The position numbers and the translations under genes are program-made. Below, in pieces: positions 32,630 to 44,317 of a DNA stretch of 64,000 bases (position 1 is its first letter; each line of letters opens with the position of its first letter). The DNA is from Erinaceus europaeus (Eukaryota > Chordata > Mammalia > Eulipotyphla > Erinaceidae): positions 106,291,587-106,355,586 of the forward strand of contig NC_080164.1 in NCBI RefSeq assembly GCF_950295315.1, given 5' to 3'. Below the pieces are notes generated by a model. It worked only from the letters and a program-made list of their open reading frames with translations, did no database searches and was not told the origin of the DNA.

Positions 32630-33320
32630 ACAAATTGTGTTGCTATGAAAATAGGTATACAAACATCTCTTTGCATGGGTGTGTTTGATTCCGTAGGCTA
32701 TATCCCCAGGAGAGGAAAGGCAGATTCATAGGGCAGGTTCACTTATAGCCTTCTAAGAGTTCTTCAGACTGCTCGTCACAGAGATTGGATCAATTTACAT
32801 TCCCACCAGGAGGGTTCCTTTACCCCAAAAACATCTCCAGCATTTGTTGTTACTGATCATCAAACTTGTAAGAAACAGAGGTGTCCAGCAACAAATGAGT
32901 GGCTAAGAAAGGTTTGGTATATATTCACAATGGAATACTACTCAGCTATTAAGAAATATGAAATCACATTTTTCACTACATCTTAGATGGAGCTTGACAT
33001 AATCATGTAAAGTGAGATGAACCAGAAAAAGATGAATACTGTAAGATCTCACTCATAGGAATAAGTGAATGAACAAGAACAGAAGAGAGAAACACAAAAT
33101 AAAACTTGGACTAGTGATGTATTGCACCAAAGCAAAGGACTCTTGGGAAGGAGGATAGAAAGAGGATTGAGGGATGGAGGGCTTTTAGGTCTGGTACACA
33201 ATGTTGGACCCCATATGGGATTAAGAGTGCTTTGCAGACACCTATCTTGGTGAGATAAGAAATTGTACTTAATTCTAGGTACAACTTTAGAAAAACTGAT
33301 AATAAAAACCTTCTGGTTTT
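32630..33320. mobile_element. 5'-inverted older L1
   Basis: 32630-32865 is antisense ORF2 C-terminus ('gtgttgctatgaaaatagg', 'aatttacattcccaccagg', 'ccagcatttgttgttactg'). 32870-33320 is sense: the last ORF2 codons ('ggtgtccagcaacaaatgag', 'tggaatactactcagctat') and then a purine-rich 3' UTR. The two arms are consecutive parts of one L1, so this is another 5' inversion. No clean TSD was found. Confidence 0.8.
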
Positions 33321-33339
33321 AAGATAAAGACAGAAGCCT

Positions 33340-33566
33340 ATATACTCTCAAGAAACCTTAAAGAAGGTGGCCCTAGCAACTGGTGAAATCTCCATTTATC
33401 CAGAAGGCACCATTAGAGGTATACAGGCCATGGACTTCTGCTTAATCTTTGACATCTGGCCCTTTGTTGGCTCTCCAGTAACCCCTCTTGAGTACGATTT
33501 CATTCTCATTTAGCAAAGCCCTAATAAATTTACTTTTACCCTTTTAGCCTCACTTGTGGAATATTT
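33340..33566 (+). mobile_element. Possible LTR fragment
   Basis: 'ctctccagtaacccctcttg', 'gcaaagccctaataaattta' and a T-rich follow-on look like the R/U5 part of an LTR with an AATAAA signal. No TG start, partner LTR or TSD was found. It could equally be an L1 3' UTR end. Confidence 0.3.
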
Positions 33567-33912
33567 CTTTCTTTTCTTTTGCCTCCAGGGTTATCACTGG
33601 GGATCGATGCCAGCACTACGAATCCACTGCTCCTGGAGACCATTTTTCTCACTTTTTTTGTTTCCTTTGTTGTTGTCTTTGTTGTGGTTGTCATTGTTAT
33701 TGTTGGATAGGACAGAGAAAAATTGAGAGAGGAGAGGAAGACAGAAAGGAGGAGGGAAAGATAGACACCTGTAGACCTGCTTCACAGCTTGTAAAGTGAC
33801 TCCCCCCCCCCCCCACAGGTGTGGAGATGTGGGTTTGAACTCAGATCCTTATTTTGGTCCTTGCACTTTGTGTCATGTGCACTTAATCCACTGCACTAGT
33901 ACCTAGCCCCCT
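33567..33912 (-). mobile_element. Family A SINE, long form, antisense
   Basis: Begins with the reverse 3' module ('tgcctccagggttatcactg', 'gccagcactacgaatccact'), passes through the reverse AAC and CT-rich parts and a C run (33804-33817), and ends in the reverse head ('tgcacttaatccactgcact'). Confidence 0.9.
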
Positions 33913-33999
33913 CCCATTGAATATTTATCATGGCCTTGTGCTGAAATTCTCCATCTCAGACCAAACAACTGCATTTCAGAATACTATCTACCACTCCTG

Positions 34000-34190
34000 C
34001 TGGCTATTTTCCCTTTTTACTTTTGTTGGTAGAGACAGAAATAAACGGGAAGGAAGGAGGAGAGACAAGAAGAGAGAGAAAGAGAAGGATTGATACGTGC
34101 AGTGCTGTTCTACCACTCCTGAAGTTTTCCCTTGCAGATGAGACGGGGGGCTTGAACCTCAGTCATTGTACATAATTTGTTATTATTAAT
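34000..34190 (-). mobile_element. SINE, antisense
   Basis: 'ttggtagagacagaaataaa', purine-rich body, 'gcagtgctgttctaccactc' and 'ggggcttgaacctcagtca'. Confidence 0.6.
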
Positions 34191-34252
34191 TTTTTTATAG
34201 AGTCAGAGAAGTTGAGAGAGGAATAGGAGATACAGAGAAAAAAAAAGAAAAG

Positions 34253-34540
34253 GGGGAGGGTAGCAGTAGCACACCAGGTTAAGCACACATGATACGAAGC
34301 ACAAGGACCCTTGAGGATCTTCGTTCGAGCCCCTGTTCCCCATTTGCAGGGGGGTCACTTCACAAGCAGTGAAAGCGGTTTGCTGGTGTCTACTTTCACC
34401 CTCTCTACCTCTCTATCTCCCCCTTTCAAATTCTCTCTGCCCTATCCAAAAAAAAAAAAGGCTGCCAGGAGCTGTGGATTCATAGTGCTAGCTCTGAGTC
34501 CCAACACTAACCCTAGAAGCAAAAATAAATAAAACAAGGG
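34253..34540 (+). mobile_element. Family A SINE inside an antisense SINE
   Basis: Sense copy with head 'ggtagcagtagcacaccagg', 'cgttcgagcccctgttcccc', CT-rich body and 3' module 'gctgccaggagctgtggatt'. Its hosts are antisense SINE halves at about 34192-34250 and 34541-34670. Confidence 0.85.
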
Positions 34541-34679
34541 GGGGGGGGCTGTAGCATTGCTTCACTCCTCTTGAAGATTTCTTCCTGCAGATGAGGAAGG
34601 GGTCTTCAATCCAGGTCCTAGTTCATGGTAACATGTGTGCTCAATCAGGTGCACTGGTTGAGCCTCCAAACTATTTGTT

Positions 34680-35570
34680 CTTTTGTCTCTTTATCTTAAG
34701 GGACTTAACTTGTATAGACACAACTTGACATTATTTTCACATTATTATTTTTCTTCCTTTCCCTACTGAGGCTTTGTCTATACCTTGTGGTCACCAATAT
34801 ATATCTGAATACCATGGTCAAATAATGCAGAAAGCAAGCTGTGTCCATAACAACATTCTGCTCCATAACAACAGCACTAATGAACATTCCCAGGTGTCTC
34901 CCAGCTTCTCAGGTGTGAGGGTCAGCTTGTATTGAATGACCAAGGACATGCATGAATATCCTTATCATTCATAAACAGCGCTGCTAATGGGGCCTGTTCT
35001 CAGTGACTGCAGAGACCTGTGACTAATGGGCCTTCCCAGCCCTCTCAAGGCACACAGTGTCCTTCGCCTATGACTGCCCTGTCCCAGGCTATTCACAGCC
35101 TTGACTGCTTCTCCTGCACCTTCACTAAAGTAGAAACACTACCTTTCCAATCATGCCTTGTAGCATTCAAAAGAAAGTAAAAAATTTGCTACTAGGAAAA
35201 CCCTCATTGGTATCTATTTTTTTTTTTTTAGATGCCTGATAGTCTAACCCGCACATACAAAGGAGAAAGGGGGCTGGGGCAGCTGCTTCTCCCAATGCAC
35301 AGGGTGGGCACAGCCATTTCATTTGCAAATGTTTCAGATGCTTCTGCTTAATTTGGCCATGTTTGTTGTTGTTGTTGTTGTTCCCTTCAGTAACAATGTT
35401 CCTACATTTTTAAATGTTGTTGGAATAGGATTACCTTGAAGAATAGTGAAGATTTCTCTTCTGTTCCAGCCTTTCCCACCCCAACCCCAGCCTCCTAATA
35501 TCTGAATCCTACCACAGTCATTAATCCTCAATTCATATGACATTACTTTTATTTACCAATTACCTTTGAG
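34680..35570. other. Unique stretch, about 0.9 kb
   Basis: 34960-35130 is more GC-rich than its surroundings but has no convincing frame or splice pair. A short (TTG)n occurs at 35364-35381. I see no gene. Confidence 0.5.
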
Positions 35571-35574
35571 TTTC

Positions 35575-35622
<48 letters not shown>

Positions 35623-35640
35623 CCTCCCTCCCTCCCTCCC
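35575..35640. repeat. (TC)n/(CCCT)n microsatellite
   Basis: TC repeats grading into CCCT units next to an antisense SINE. Confidence 0.95.
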
Positions 35641-35644
35641 CCTT

Positions 35645-35925
35645 CCTCCTTCCAGGGTTATCACTCACTGGGGCTCAGTGCCACCACTATGAATCCACTG
35701 CTCTTAAGGCCATTTTTTCCATTTCATCGGGTAGAACTGAGATAAATTGAGAGATGGGGGGAGATAAACAGGAAGAGAGAAAGAGACACCTGTACCTGCT
35801 TCACCTGTCATGAAACATTCTTCTGGCAGGTAGGGAGCAGGGACTTGAACCAGAATCCTTGTGCAAGTCCTTGTGTTTTGTACTATGTGTGCTTAAACAT
35901 TGTGCCACCTCCCAGCCACCCCCCC
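35645..35925 (-). mobile_element. Family A SINE, long form, antisense
   Basis: 'ccagggttatcactcactgg' 3' module, purine-rich body, 'ggcaggtagggagcagggac' and the reverse head near 35890. Confidence 0.85.
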
Positions 35926-38158
35926 TTCTGAGTTTTCTTTTCAGATATGTCTCTGGCTTCCACTCTGTCTTTTTCAGTCTCACTGTCCCCACCTAGTCAG
36001 ACAACCTTTCAGTATTTATTCACCATATCCCATAGACTAGACTCTGAGTGAAGTATAATGCATTCCTGAATTTTTTATTTTTTAAATTTATTTTTATTTT
36101 TATTTTTTACTTAAGAAAGGACTAATTAACAAAACCATAGGGTAGGAGGGGTACAATTCCACACAATTCCCACCACCCAATCTCCATATCCAACCCCCTC
36201 CCCTGATAGAGAATGCTCCCATTCTCTATCCCTCTGGGAGCATGGACCCAGGGTCATTGTGGGTTGCAGAAGGTAGAAGGTCTGGCTTCTGTAATTGCTT
36301 CCCCGCTGAACATGGGCATTGACTGGTCAGGCCATACTCCCAGTCAGCCTCTCTCTTTCCCTTGTAGAGTGGGTCTCTGGGGAAGCGGAGCTCCAGGACA
36401 CATTGGTGGGGTCTTCAGTCTAGGGAAGCCTGGCCAGCATCCTGATGACATCTGGAACCTGGTGACTGAAATGAGAGTTAACATACAAAGCCAAACAAAT
36501 TGTTGAGCAATCATGGACCCAAAGGTTGGAATAGTGGAGAGGAAGTGTTAGGGAGGTACTCACTGCAAACTCTAGTGTACTTCTGCTTTCAGCTATATAT
36601 TTTGCAGTAGTTTACAGATATGTGTGAAGATATGCTCTCTCTCACAGAAACTGGTGTATATCTAGGTTTTGGGACTTTGTTAGAAAGTGAACCACCTGAG
36701 ATGAAATGAGAGTATACTATGAAAGAAAAGGTCTCACCTGAGTAATGAAGTTGAAGGGTTGTCATTCCACACGTGAAGTCTCTGGACACAGTCTGAGGTG
36801 AAGCATGTTGAGGTGGCAATTGTTGTGTTGTTTAGGTTGTGATCGGCAGATGCAATATTATTTGATATGGATTGGGAGAGGCATATGGGAAAGTGAGCCC
36901 TATACAATGGTTCCAGGACTGGGAGAAGTAGAGGCTCTATATTGGAGATGTGAGGTTCCAGCTGTAATTTGGTCAGGTCCTGCTTTTAGTTTCCCTTTCA
37001 GATCTTCTTCCTCAACTTCTATTGATGAGTGGCATCATCCCATACTCATCTTTATCTTTCTGACTTAGCTCACTTAACATAATTCCTTCTAGCTCTGTCC
37101 AAGATGGGTCAGAGAAGGTGGGTTCATTGTTCTTGATAGCTGCATAGTATTCCATTGTGTATATATACCAAAGCTTTCTCAGCCACTCATCTGTTGTTGG
37201 GCACCTGGGTTGCTTCCAGGTTTTAGCTATTATGAATTGTGCTGTTATGAACATAGGAGTACACACCTCTTTTTGGTTGGGTGTTATGGAGTCCTGGGGG
37301 TATAACCCCAGGAGGGAATTACTGGATCATATGGAAGGTCCATGTCTAGCCTTCTGAGAGTTTTCCGGACTGCTCTCCACAGAGGTTGTACCAATTTACA
37401 TTCCCACTAGCAATGTAAAAGGGTTCCTCTGTCCCCACAACCTCTCCAGCATTTGTTGTTGCTGTCCTTTTTGATGTATGCCATTCTTATAGGAGTGAGG
37501 TGGTATCTTAGTGTTGTCTTAATTTGCATTTTTCTGACAATCAGTGACCTAGAGCAGTTTTTCATGTTTGTTAGCCTTTTGGATCTACTCTGAGGTGAAT
37601 GTTTTGTTCATATCCTCTGCCCATTTTTCGATGGGGTCATTTGCTTTTTTGGTGCTAAGTTTGCTGAGCTTTTTATATATAGTTTTGGTGATTAGTTTCT
37701 TATCTGATGTATGGCATGTGAAGATCTTCTCCCATTCTGTGAGGGGTCTCTCTGTTTGTTTAATAGTTTCTTTGGATGTGCAGAAGCTCTTCAATTTGAT
37801 GTAGTCCCATTGGTTTGTTTCTGCTTTACTCTTCCTTGCAATTGGGTTTGATTCATCAAAGATGTCCTTGAGGTGTAGGTGGGAAAGTGTTTTACCAATG
37901 TTTTCCTCTAAGTATTTGATTGTTTCTGGTCTGACATCTAGGTCTTTGATCCATTTTAGTTGATTTTTGTTTCTGGTGAGATAAAGTGGTTCAGTTTCAT
38001 TCTTCTGCATGTTACAACCCAGTTTTCCCAGCACCATTTATTGAAGAGAGCCTCCTTTTTCCATTTAATCCTTTGGGCCCCCTTATCAAAGATTAGATGT
38101 CCATAGGTGTGAGGATTTATTTCTGGGCTTTCAATTTTGTTCCACTGGTCTGTGTGCC

Positions 38159-38413
38159 TGTTGGTATGTTCCCTTACCGCCGACCTCTGAGAAGAATAGG
38201 TTTGCCCCTTGCTAGTTTCACGCCCCGCTTTCTCCCCACCCCCTATACTAAGGACTGGCAGAGTCCCAGCAGCAGCAGAGGAAGAAACCTGGGGAAGCAC
38301 ATGGTGTGGTGATTTGCCCGTTCGTGAATAAAGATATACAGCTTCCCAGCCCAGCCGTGTGTCTCTGGTCATCTCTGTTACCTGCCCGTGAAGCCAGCCC
38401 AGTTAAAACAACA
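38159..38413 (+). repeat. 5' LTR of element 1
   Basis: 255 bp, TG...CA ends. It has an AATAAA signal at about 38327-38332 ('gtgaataaagat'), followed by an R/U5 part related to that of element 2 and of the solo LTR. The U3 differs from theirs. Confidence 0.93.
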
Positions 38414-38414
38414 T

Positions 38415-38436
38415 ATGGAGTCTACAATGTGGGACC
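38415..38436 (+). other. Primer-binding-site candidate, element 1
   Basis: Directly after the 5' LTR, 'atggagtctacaatgtgggac' aligns with the cleaner 'atggtgccacaacatgggac' in element 2. The shared pattern is nearest to a tRNA-Lys-type site (TGGCGCC..AACGTGGG), with mismatches and one extra base. The tRNA assignment is tentative. Confidence 0.5.
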
Positions 38437-40117
38437 GGACCTGCGCATCTCTCAGATAAGTGAAGACAATTTGGCTACCTATGCACTATGGACTTCTCTT
38501 CTGCTTGTGAAGAGATCTCCAAAGGCCTCTGCCCTTTCTTCATGAGACTGTTTCACTGTTTTTAGAACTTTTATCTCTGGACCACTCTGTGATTTCTGCC
38601 CAACGCCAGCCCGCAGGAGCCCAAGACCAGCCCGCACGAGCCGGCTTTCCGCCAAGTGGTGCGGGACATTGGGCGTGGGCTCCCTCCACGCTGCTTGGCC
38701 GCTGGGAGCAGAGCAACAGACATGGCAGGGCCATGGGGCAGGGCCACGGCAGCCTATCCTGGCTGCCACCCTGGGGCACCTCGGCCCATGCCTTCTGCAT
38801 GGCTGGCCCGCCCACCCTCGTGCTATGAAGACTGGACAGATCCCGCCCCCCTCCCCCAGACCTAGGGCTCCCTGCCAAAACTGGGCCCCCTGGCCAAGAT
38901 CTCCAGCCTGGGTCTGAAGGCAGACGAGCTAGAATACACAGAGATTCATGCAGAGATCGCAACCTACAATCCCTAGAAGTGGAGCTGCCCAAGAGGCCAC
39001 TGCTGGACAACGCACTCCCAGAACAGCTAAGACAGTATAGATCTAAATTCGTGTTTAAAGTGACATGTCTTTGTAACAAAAGTTTCTCTCCTTGTGTATT
39101 GAAGACCATGTGTATGTGTGTGTTTAAAGTTTGGTAACATTAACTTTAAGGTTAAGAATATAACTTTAAGGCTAAATTCTTACCAGACAAAGTTAAATGA
39201 AAATGGTTTTCAAAATAATTCTCATAAATTTAAAATTAACTTACATTTAAAGTCTGAGGTAAAAATTAGTTAACAGTCAATATATTTTAACTAAGTTGGT
39301 CTAAACAAAACCTGCGCATACCTAGGGTGTGTCTCCATCTTAAATGGGTGTAACAAAAGGTTAAATAGACTTGTTGATATGTAAAACTCTCGATTACCTT
39401 CCCTATTAGAAATGGTAGATTATACAATGGCTTTGCTAATTATACTCATGCCTGAGGTTTTCTTTCCTTGATTCTCATGTTTACCTTTTCACATTCTATT
39501 GTTTAAACTTTAAACAACCTTAAAATCATTCTAAAAAAGACTTCTAATTGTGATAAAGTTATCAATGCGATAAACTTCTAACCTGCTACAAGTTTGTTTC
39601 ATAGTAAGTAAATTGCAGCTGTCAAGTTCTCTACAGAAAAGCAGAATTCCAGCAGCAGACCTTCCTCATACAACGCTCCACCCCCTGGCATTCTTCTATG
39701 GACATCTGCTTTCAACTGGCACTACTATTGGACTCACTGATACACCACTGGTGCACTTTGCACAAAAGTGCAAAAGTGCTGCTATATTTCTCAAACACTG
39801 ACTTCAGCCAGCTGCCTTTGGGATTCTAGGCCATTCCCTGCCTCCATGCTAAAAAATGCCCGTCGAGACAAGTACGCCCCCCAGAGGCAGGAAATGTTTT
39901 TTTTTAAGCTGGTAAAGTTTTGCTCACAGAGGCAAAAAAAATGGCCCCCTCAGGCCCTCCCTTGGCAGCAAGGCCCTCCCTTGGTTCTTGTTACTTGTTT
40001 ATATGTTTCTCCATGTTTGTGCCAGTTTCTTTTTTGAAAATGCCTGTACGATATAGGTTTCTGTTCACCCCACATCGCTGATACTGTGGTCATTTAGTTA
40101 AAAACAGAAGGCAGAAT

Positions 40118-40372
40118 TGTTGGTATGTTACCTTACCCCCAACCTCTGAGAAGAATTGGTTTGCCCCTTGCTAGTTTTGCTCCCCACTTTCTCCCCGCCC
40201 TCTATGCTAAGGAACAGGAGAGTCCCAGTAGCAGCGGAGGAAGAAACTTGGGGAAGCGCATGGTGTGGTGATTTGTCCATTCGTGAATAAAGATATAGAG
40301 CTTCCCAGCCCAGCCATGTGTCTCTGGTCATCTCTGTTACCTGCCCGTGAAGCCAGCCCAGTTAAAACAACA
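40118..40372 (+). repeat. 3' LTR of element 1
   Basis: 255 bp, same ends as the 5' LTR. It is preceded by a weak polypurine tract ('aaaaacagaaggcaga', about 40100-40115). Confidence 0.93.
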
Positions 40373-43059
40373 TGTGCCAATTTTTTTTTCCAGTACCATG
40401 CTGTTTTGATGATGATGGCTTTATAATATAGTTCAAGGTCTGGGAATGTGATGCTCCATTTCTGTTTCTTTTCCTTAAGATGGTTTTGGCAATTCTAGGT
40501 GTTTTCTGGTTCCAGATAAATGATTGTAGTGTTTGTTCTATTCTCTTAAAGAAGCTTGGTGGAACTTTGATGGGTATTGCATTAAATCAGTATATGGCTT
40601 TGGGGAGAATATTCATTTTGATGATATTTATTCTTCCAATCCATGAGCATGGGATGTTTTTCCATTTCTTGGTATCAGTTTCTATTTCCTTGAGTAGCGA
40701 CTCACAGTTTTCAGTATATGAGTCTTTCACTTTGGTCACCTTTATTCCTAGGTATTTGATTGATTTTGCTGAAACAGTAAATGGGAGTGATTTCTGGATG
40801 TCTTCTTCTTCAGATTTAGTGTTTGCATAAAAAAATGCCACTGATTTTTGTACACTGATTTTGTAGCTTGATACCTTGCTATATTGCCTAATAACTTCCA
40901 GTCGTTTTCTGCTGGATTCTTTAGGTCTTTCTATGTATACTATCATATCATCTGCAAATAGTGAGAGCTTGACTTCTTCCCTTCCAATCTGTATTCCTTT
41001 GATTTCTTTCTCTTGCCTGATTGCTATGGCAAGAACTTCCAATACTATGTTGAAGAGTAACGGTGACAGTGGACAGCCCTGTCTAGTCCCCTATCTGAGG
41101 GGGAATGCTTTCAGCTTCTGTCCATTGAGTATGATGTTGGCTGGTGGTTTGCTATATATAGACTCCACTATCTTGAGGAATTTCCCATCTATTCCCGTTT
41201 TTTGTAGAGTTTTGAGCATGAATGTGTGTTGGATTTTGTCAAAGGCTTTCTCTGCATCTATTTAAATAATCATGTGGTTTTTGGCTTTGCTTTTATTGAT
41301 GTAGTGAATGACATTGATTGACTTACGGATGTTGAACCAGCCTTGCATTCCTGGGATGAATCCCACTTGGTCATGATGAACAATCCTTTTGATATGTTGC
41401 TGTATCTGGTTGGCCAAGATCTTGTTTAATAATTTGGCATCTATGTTCATCAGCAATATTGGTCTGTAGTTTTCCTTTTTTGTTCTGTCCCTATCAGCTT
41501 TTGGTATCAGGGTGATGTTGCCTTCATAAAAGGTGGAAGGGAGTATTCCTGTTTCTTCAATCTTATGGAAAAGCTTAAGAAGTATGGGTACTGTTTCCTG
41601 AAAGTTTTGTAGAATTCATTTGTGAAGCCATCTAGTCCAGGACTTTTGTTTTTGGGGAGGTTCTTAATAACAGTTTCAATTTCTTTGTTTGTGATTGGTG
41701 CATTTAGATTTTGTAGTTCTTCTTGGTTCAGTTTTGGAAGGGCATATGCTTCTAGGAATTGTTCCATTTCTTCCAGATTCTCTAGCTTGGTGGCATATAG
41801 TTCTTTATAGAAGTTTCGCAGGATTCTCTGGATTTCTGTGGTGTCAGTTGTGATATCTCCTCCATCGTTTACAATTCTATTAATTTGAGTTTTCTCTCTT
41901 TTTTGTTTGGTCGGTCTGGAGAGGGGGCTGTCAATTTTGTTCCTTCTTTCAATGTACCAACATTTGGCTTCATTGATCTTTTGTATGGTTCTTTTATTTT
42001 CGATGTTGTTTATTTCTGCTCTAACTTTAGTGATTTCTGTCCTTCTGGATGCTGTAGGGTTCCTTTGTTCCTCTTCCTCTAAGTCCTTGAGGTGTGCAGT
42101 AAGGTCATTCATTTGAGCTTCTTCTTGGTGTTTAATATGTGATTTTATGGCTATAAGTTTCCCTCTCAGTACTGCTTTAGATGTGTTCCAAATATTTTGA
42201 TAGGTTGTGTCTTCATTTTCATTTGTTTCCAGTAACATTTGAATTTCCTGCTTGACTGAATCTCTGACCCAGTGCTTCTTAAGGAGTATGTTGTTTAGTT
42301 TCCAAATTCTGTGACTTTTGATAATTGTCTGTTTGTTGTTAAATGTTAGTTTTACTCCACTGTGGTCTGAGAAGATACTTGGGATGATTTCGATGCTCTT
42401 GAATTTATTGATGCTGTCTTTGTGGCCTAACATGTGGTCTATCCTTGAGTATGTGTTATGTGGATTTGAAAAGAAGGTGTATTCCAGTTTTTTGGGGTGA
42501 AGGACTCTGAAAATGTCCAAGAGGTCTAGTCTGTCAATCTCTTCATTCAATTCTCTTGTATCTTTGTTGGTTCTCTGCTCTGTTATCTGTCTAAGTGTGA
42601 GAGTGGGGTATTGAAGTCTCCCACTATTATTGTATTACTATTGATGTATTTTTGAAATTCTTTCAGTAAGTGCTTGACGTATTTAGATGGTCCCTCATTG
42701 GGTGCATAGATGTTAATGATTGTTAAGTCTTCTTGGCTGATTGATCCTCTAATCGTATGTAATGTTCTTGCCTATCTTTTATTACTTTATTTAATTTAAA
42801 ATCTATCGTGTCTGAGATGACAATGGCTGTTCCTGCCCTTTTTTGTGGTCCGTTAGCCTGTGTGATAGTTTTCTATCCTTTCACTAAGTCTGTGTTTATC
42901 TTGTGACAAATGGGATTCTTGCATGCAGCATATGGTTGGATTAAGTTTTCTGATCCATCCCCCAACTCTGTGCCTTTTGATGGGTGAGTTTAAGCCATTG
43001 ACATTTATTGATATTATGGATTAATGTATTGTAGTGCCATTGTTCAAAAAAAAATTTTT

Positions 43060-44060
43060 TTTCTGTTTGTTCTGATATATTGCCAGTATTGTAGTGATGT
43101 TCTTGTTTATAAGAGGTCTTTTAGAACCTCTTTCAGGGCCGGCTTGGTGATGGTTGCCTCCTTTAACTGTTGTTTGTCTAAGAAGGTTTTTATCCCTCAT
43201 CTAGTTTGAATGAAAGTCTAGCAGGATATATTATCCTTGGTTGAAACCCTTTTTCATTCAGGGCTCAATAGATATCTTGCCATTCTCTTCTGGCTTTTAG
43301 AGTTTGAGTGGAGAAGTCTGCAGATAATCTAGGGGTTTTCCCTTGTATGTGACTTTTTGTTTCTCTCTTGCAGCCTTTAGGATCCTTTCTTTAACCTTAC
43401 TTCTTCTCATTATGACTATGATGTGTCTTGGTGTCTTCAGGTCTGGGTTGATTATGTTTGGTACTCTCTGGGCCTCTTGAATCTTGATGTCCTTTCTGTT
43501 ATTCAGGTCTGAGAAGTTTTCTTCTATTATTTCCTCTACATTCTAGAGGAATGCTTCCCCTTCCTCTCTTTCTTCCCCTTCCTCTCTTGCTCCTTCCGGC
43601 AGGCCAATTATACAAATGTTACTTCTTTTGAGGTCATCCCATATGTCTCTGTTGTTGTTTTCAGTGTCTCAATCTCTTTTTAAGCTCTTTCACCTCTTTC
43701 TTAGTTTTCTCAAACTCATCCTCTGTCTGAATAATTCTGTTTTCTGCTTCTGTTAGTCTTCTTTCCTTTGCCTCAGCTTCTTTCTTCATTACAGCTATTT
43801 CAGCTTTCAGTTCTCTAATTGCCTCAAGATAATCAGTATTTTCCTTGGGGGGGTCTCAACTGTTGTTTCCCTAATACTGCCATTCCTTTCCTCCAATGTT
43901 GTTTTCATTTCTGTGATTAATAAGTTTATTATTGTTTGCATACTTTTCTTATCTATGTTACTTCTTGCTGATTTGTAATTTCTTCTGGGCTCTTGTCTTC
44001 ATTCACTGGAGTAGCAGTTTTATTTGTTTTTGATCTACACATTTTTTTATTTATGTGTTT
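43060..44060 (-). pseudogene. L1 ORF1p, disrupted
   Basis: Minus-strand remnant of the L1 RNA-binding protein, about 330 codons. The C-terminal domain lies around 43260-43540. Upstream, 43660-43980 is Glu/Lys-rich and reads as the coiled coil. The equivalent in the copy at 23060-24115 is better preserved. Multiple shifts, including one at a short C/G run near 43850, prevent a continuous frame. It is separated from ORF2 by a short AT-rich spacer. Confidence 0.8.
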
Positions 44061-44301
44061 CTTTTTTTATGCTCTGTTGTTACTCAGTTGTTGTGTTTTG
44101 AGTACAAGCAACACTGTACTAAATACCATTATGACAATTGCACTCACCAACCTCAGGAATTACAGTAGCAACTGAAGCAAGTATTGAAGCAGTTTAATCG
44201 TTACCAGTTAGCCAAACAATTTCTCCAGTCTTTTCCAGAAGATGTGGTCAGAGTTCAAGCCACTAGCAGCTTCTCAGTCCGCCATCTTCCTGGAAACCCC
44301 A
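44061..44301 (-). promoter_or_regulatory. L1 5' UTR / internal promoter region
   Basis: About 240 bp between the L1 start and ORF1 on the minus strand. It opens with a 'aagatggcgg' box, which in other mammalian L1s is the YY1-type start-site motif. Whether this copy ever drove transcription is inferred only. The 5' region of the copy at 24110-24520 is not clearly the same, so at least two 5' UTR types exist here. Confidence 0.6.
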
Positions 44302-44317
44302 CATTCATGAATTCTTA

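Larger units (their letters stand above)
38159..40372 (+). mobile_element. Non-autonomous ERVK-like element 1, two LTRs, 6-bp TSD
   Basis: A 2,214-bp element with LTRs of 255 bp each (38159-38413 and 40118-40372), both starting TGTTGGTATGTT and ending ACAACA. The perfect 6-bp TSD 'tgtgcc' is at 38153-38158 and 40373-40378, and removing it restores the L1 ORF2 text exactly. By hand I count about 23 differences between the LTRs (about 9%). The 1.7-kb interior has a GC-rich start and an AT-rich remainder. It holds no gag, protease, polymerase or envelope reading frame that I can recognise. TSD length and LTR ends fit class II (ERVK). It depended on a helper, in the way of mouse ETn-type elements. 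Confidence 0.93.
37012..43040 (-). pseudogene. L1 ORF2p, complete in length, disrupted
   Basis: ORF2p carries the endonuclease and reverse transcriptase for target-primed reverse transcription. The start ATG is at 43040-43038 and the stop at 37014-37012. Without the nested element this is about 1,270 codons, the usual length. The endonuclease end, linker and reverse-transcriptase start are open from 42550 to 41507 (SRIDHMLG, SDHSGVKLTF, then [14 protein letters not shown]). The middle of the RT is at 41456-41262 ([14 protein letters not shown]) and the FADD catalytic box at about 40960-40936. The C-terminal domain is at 38037-37585 and 37266-37012. A one-base deletion just after the start, further shifts near 41470 and 41050, and the LTR element at 38159-40372 break it. 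Confidence 0.92.
36077..44301 (-). mobile_element. Full-length antisense L1 (about 6.0 kb) split by an ERVK-like element
   Basis: On the minus strand it runs from a 5' UTR start (44301, with an 'aagatggcggactgag' motif like other mammalian L1 starts) through ORF1 and ORF2 to the 3' UTR and reverse poly(A) at about 36077. Imperfect TSDs of 16 bases lie at 36061-36076 and 44302-44317 (two mismatches). Removing the nested element at 38159-40372 and its duplicated 6 bp leaves about 6.0 kb, a normal full-length L1. The 3' UTR lost about 420 bp near 36965 relative to the copy at 1-907. Both ORFs carry frameshifts, so it is dead, but it is the best template here for the family's structure. Confidence 0.93.
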
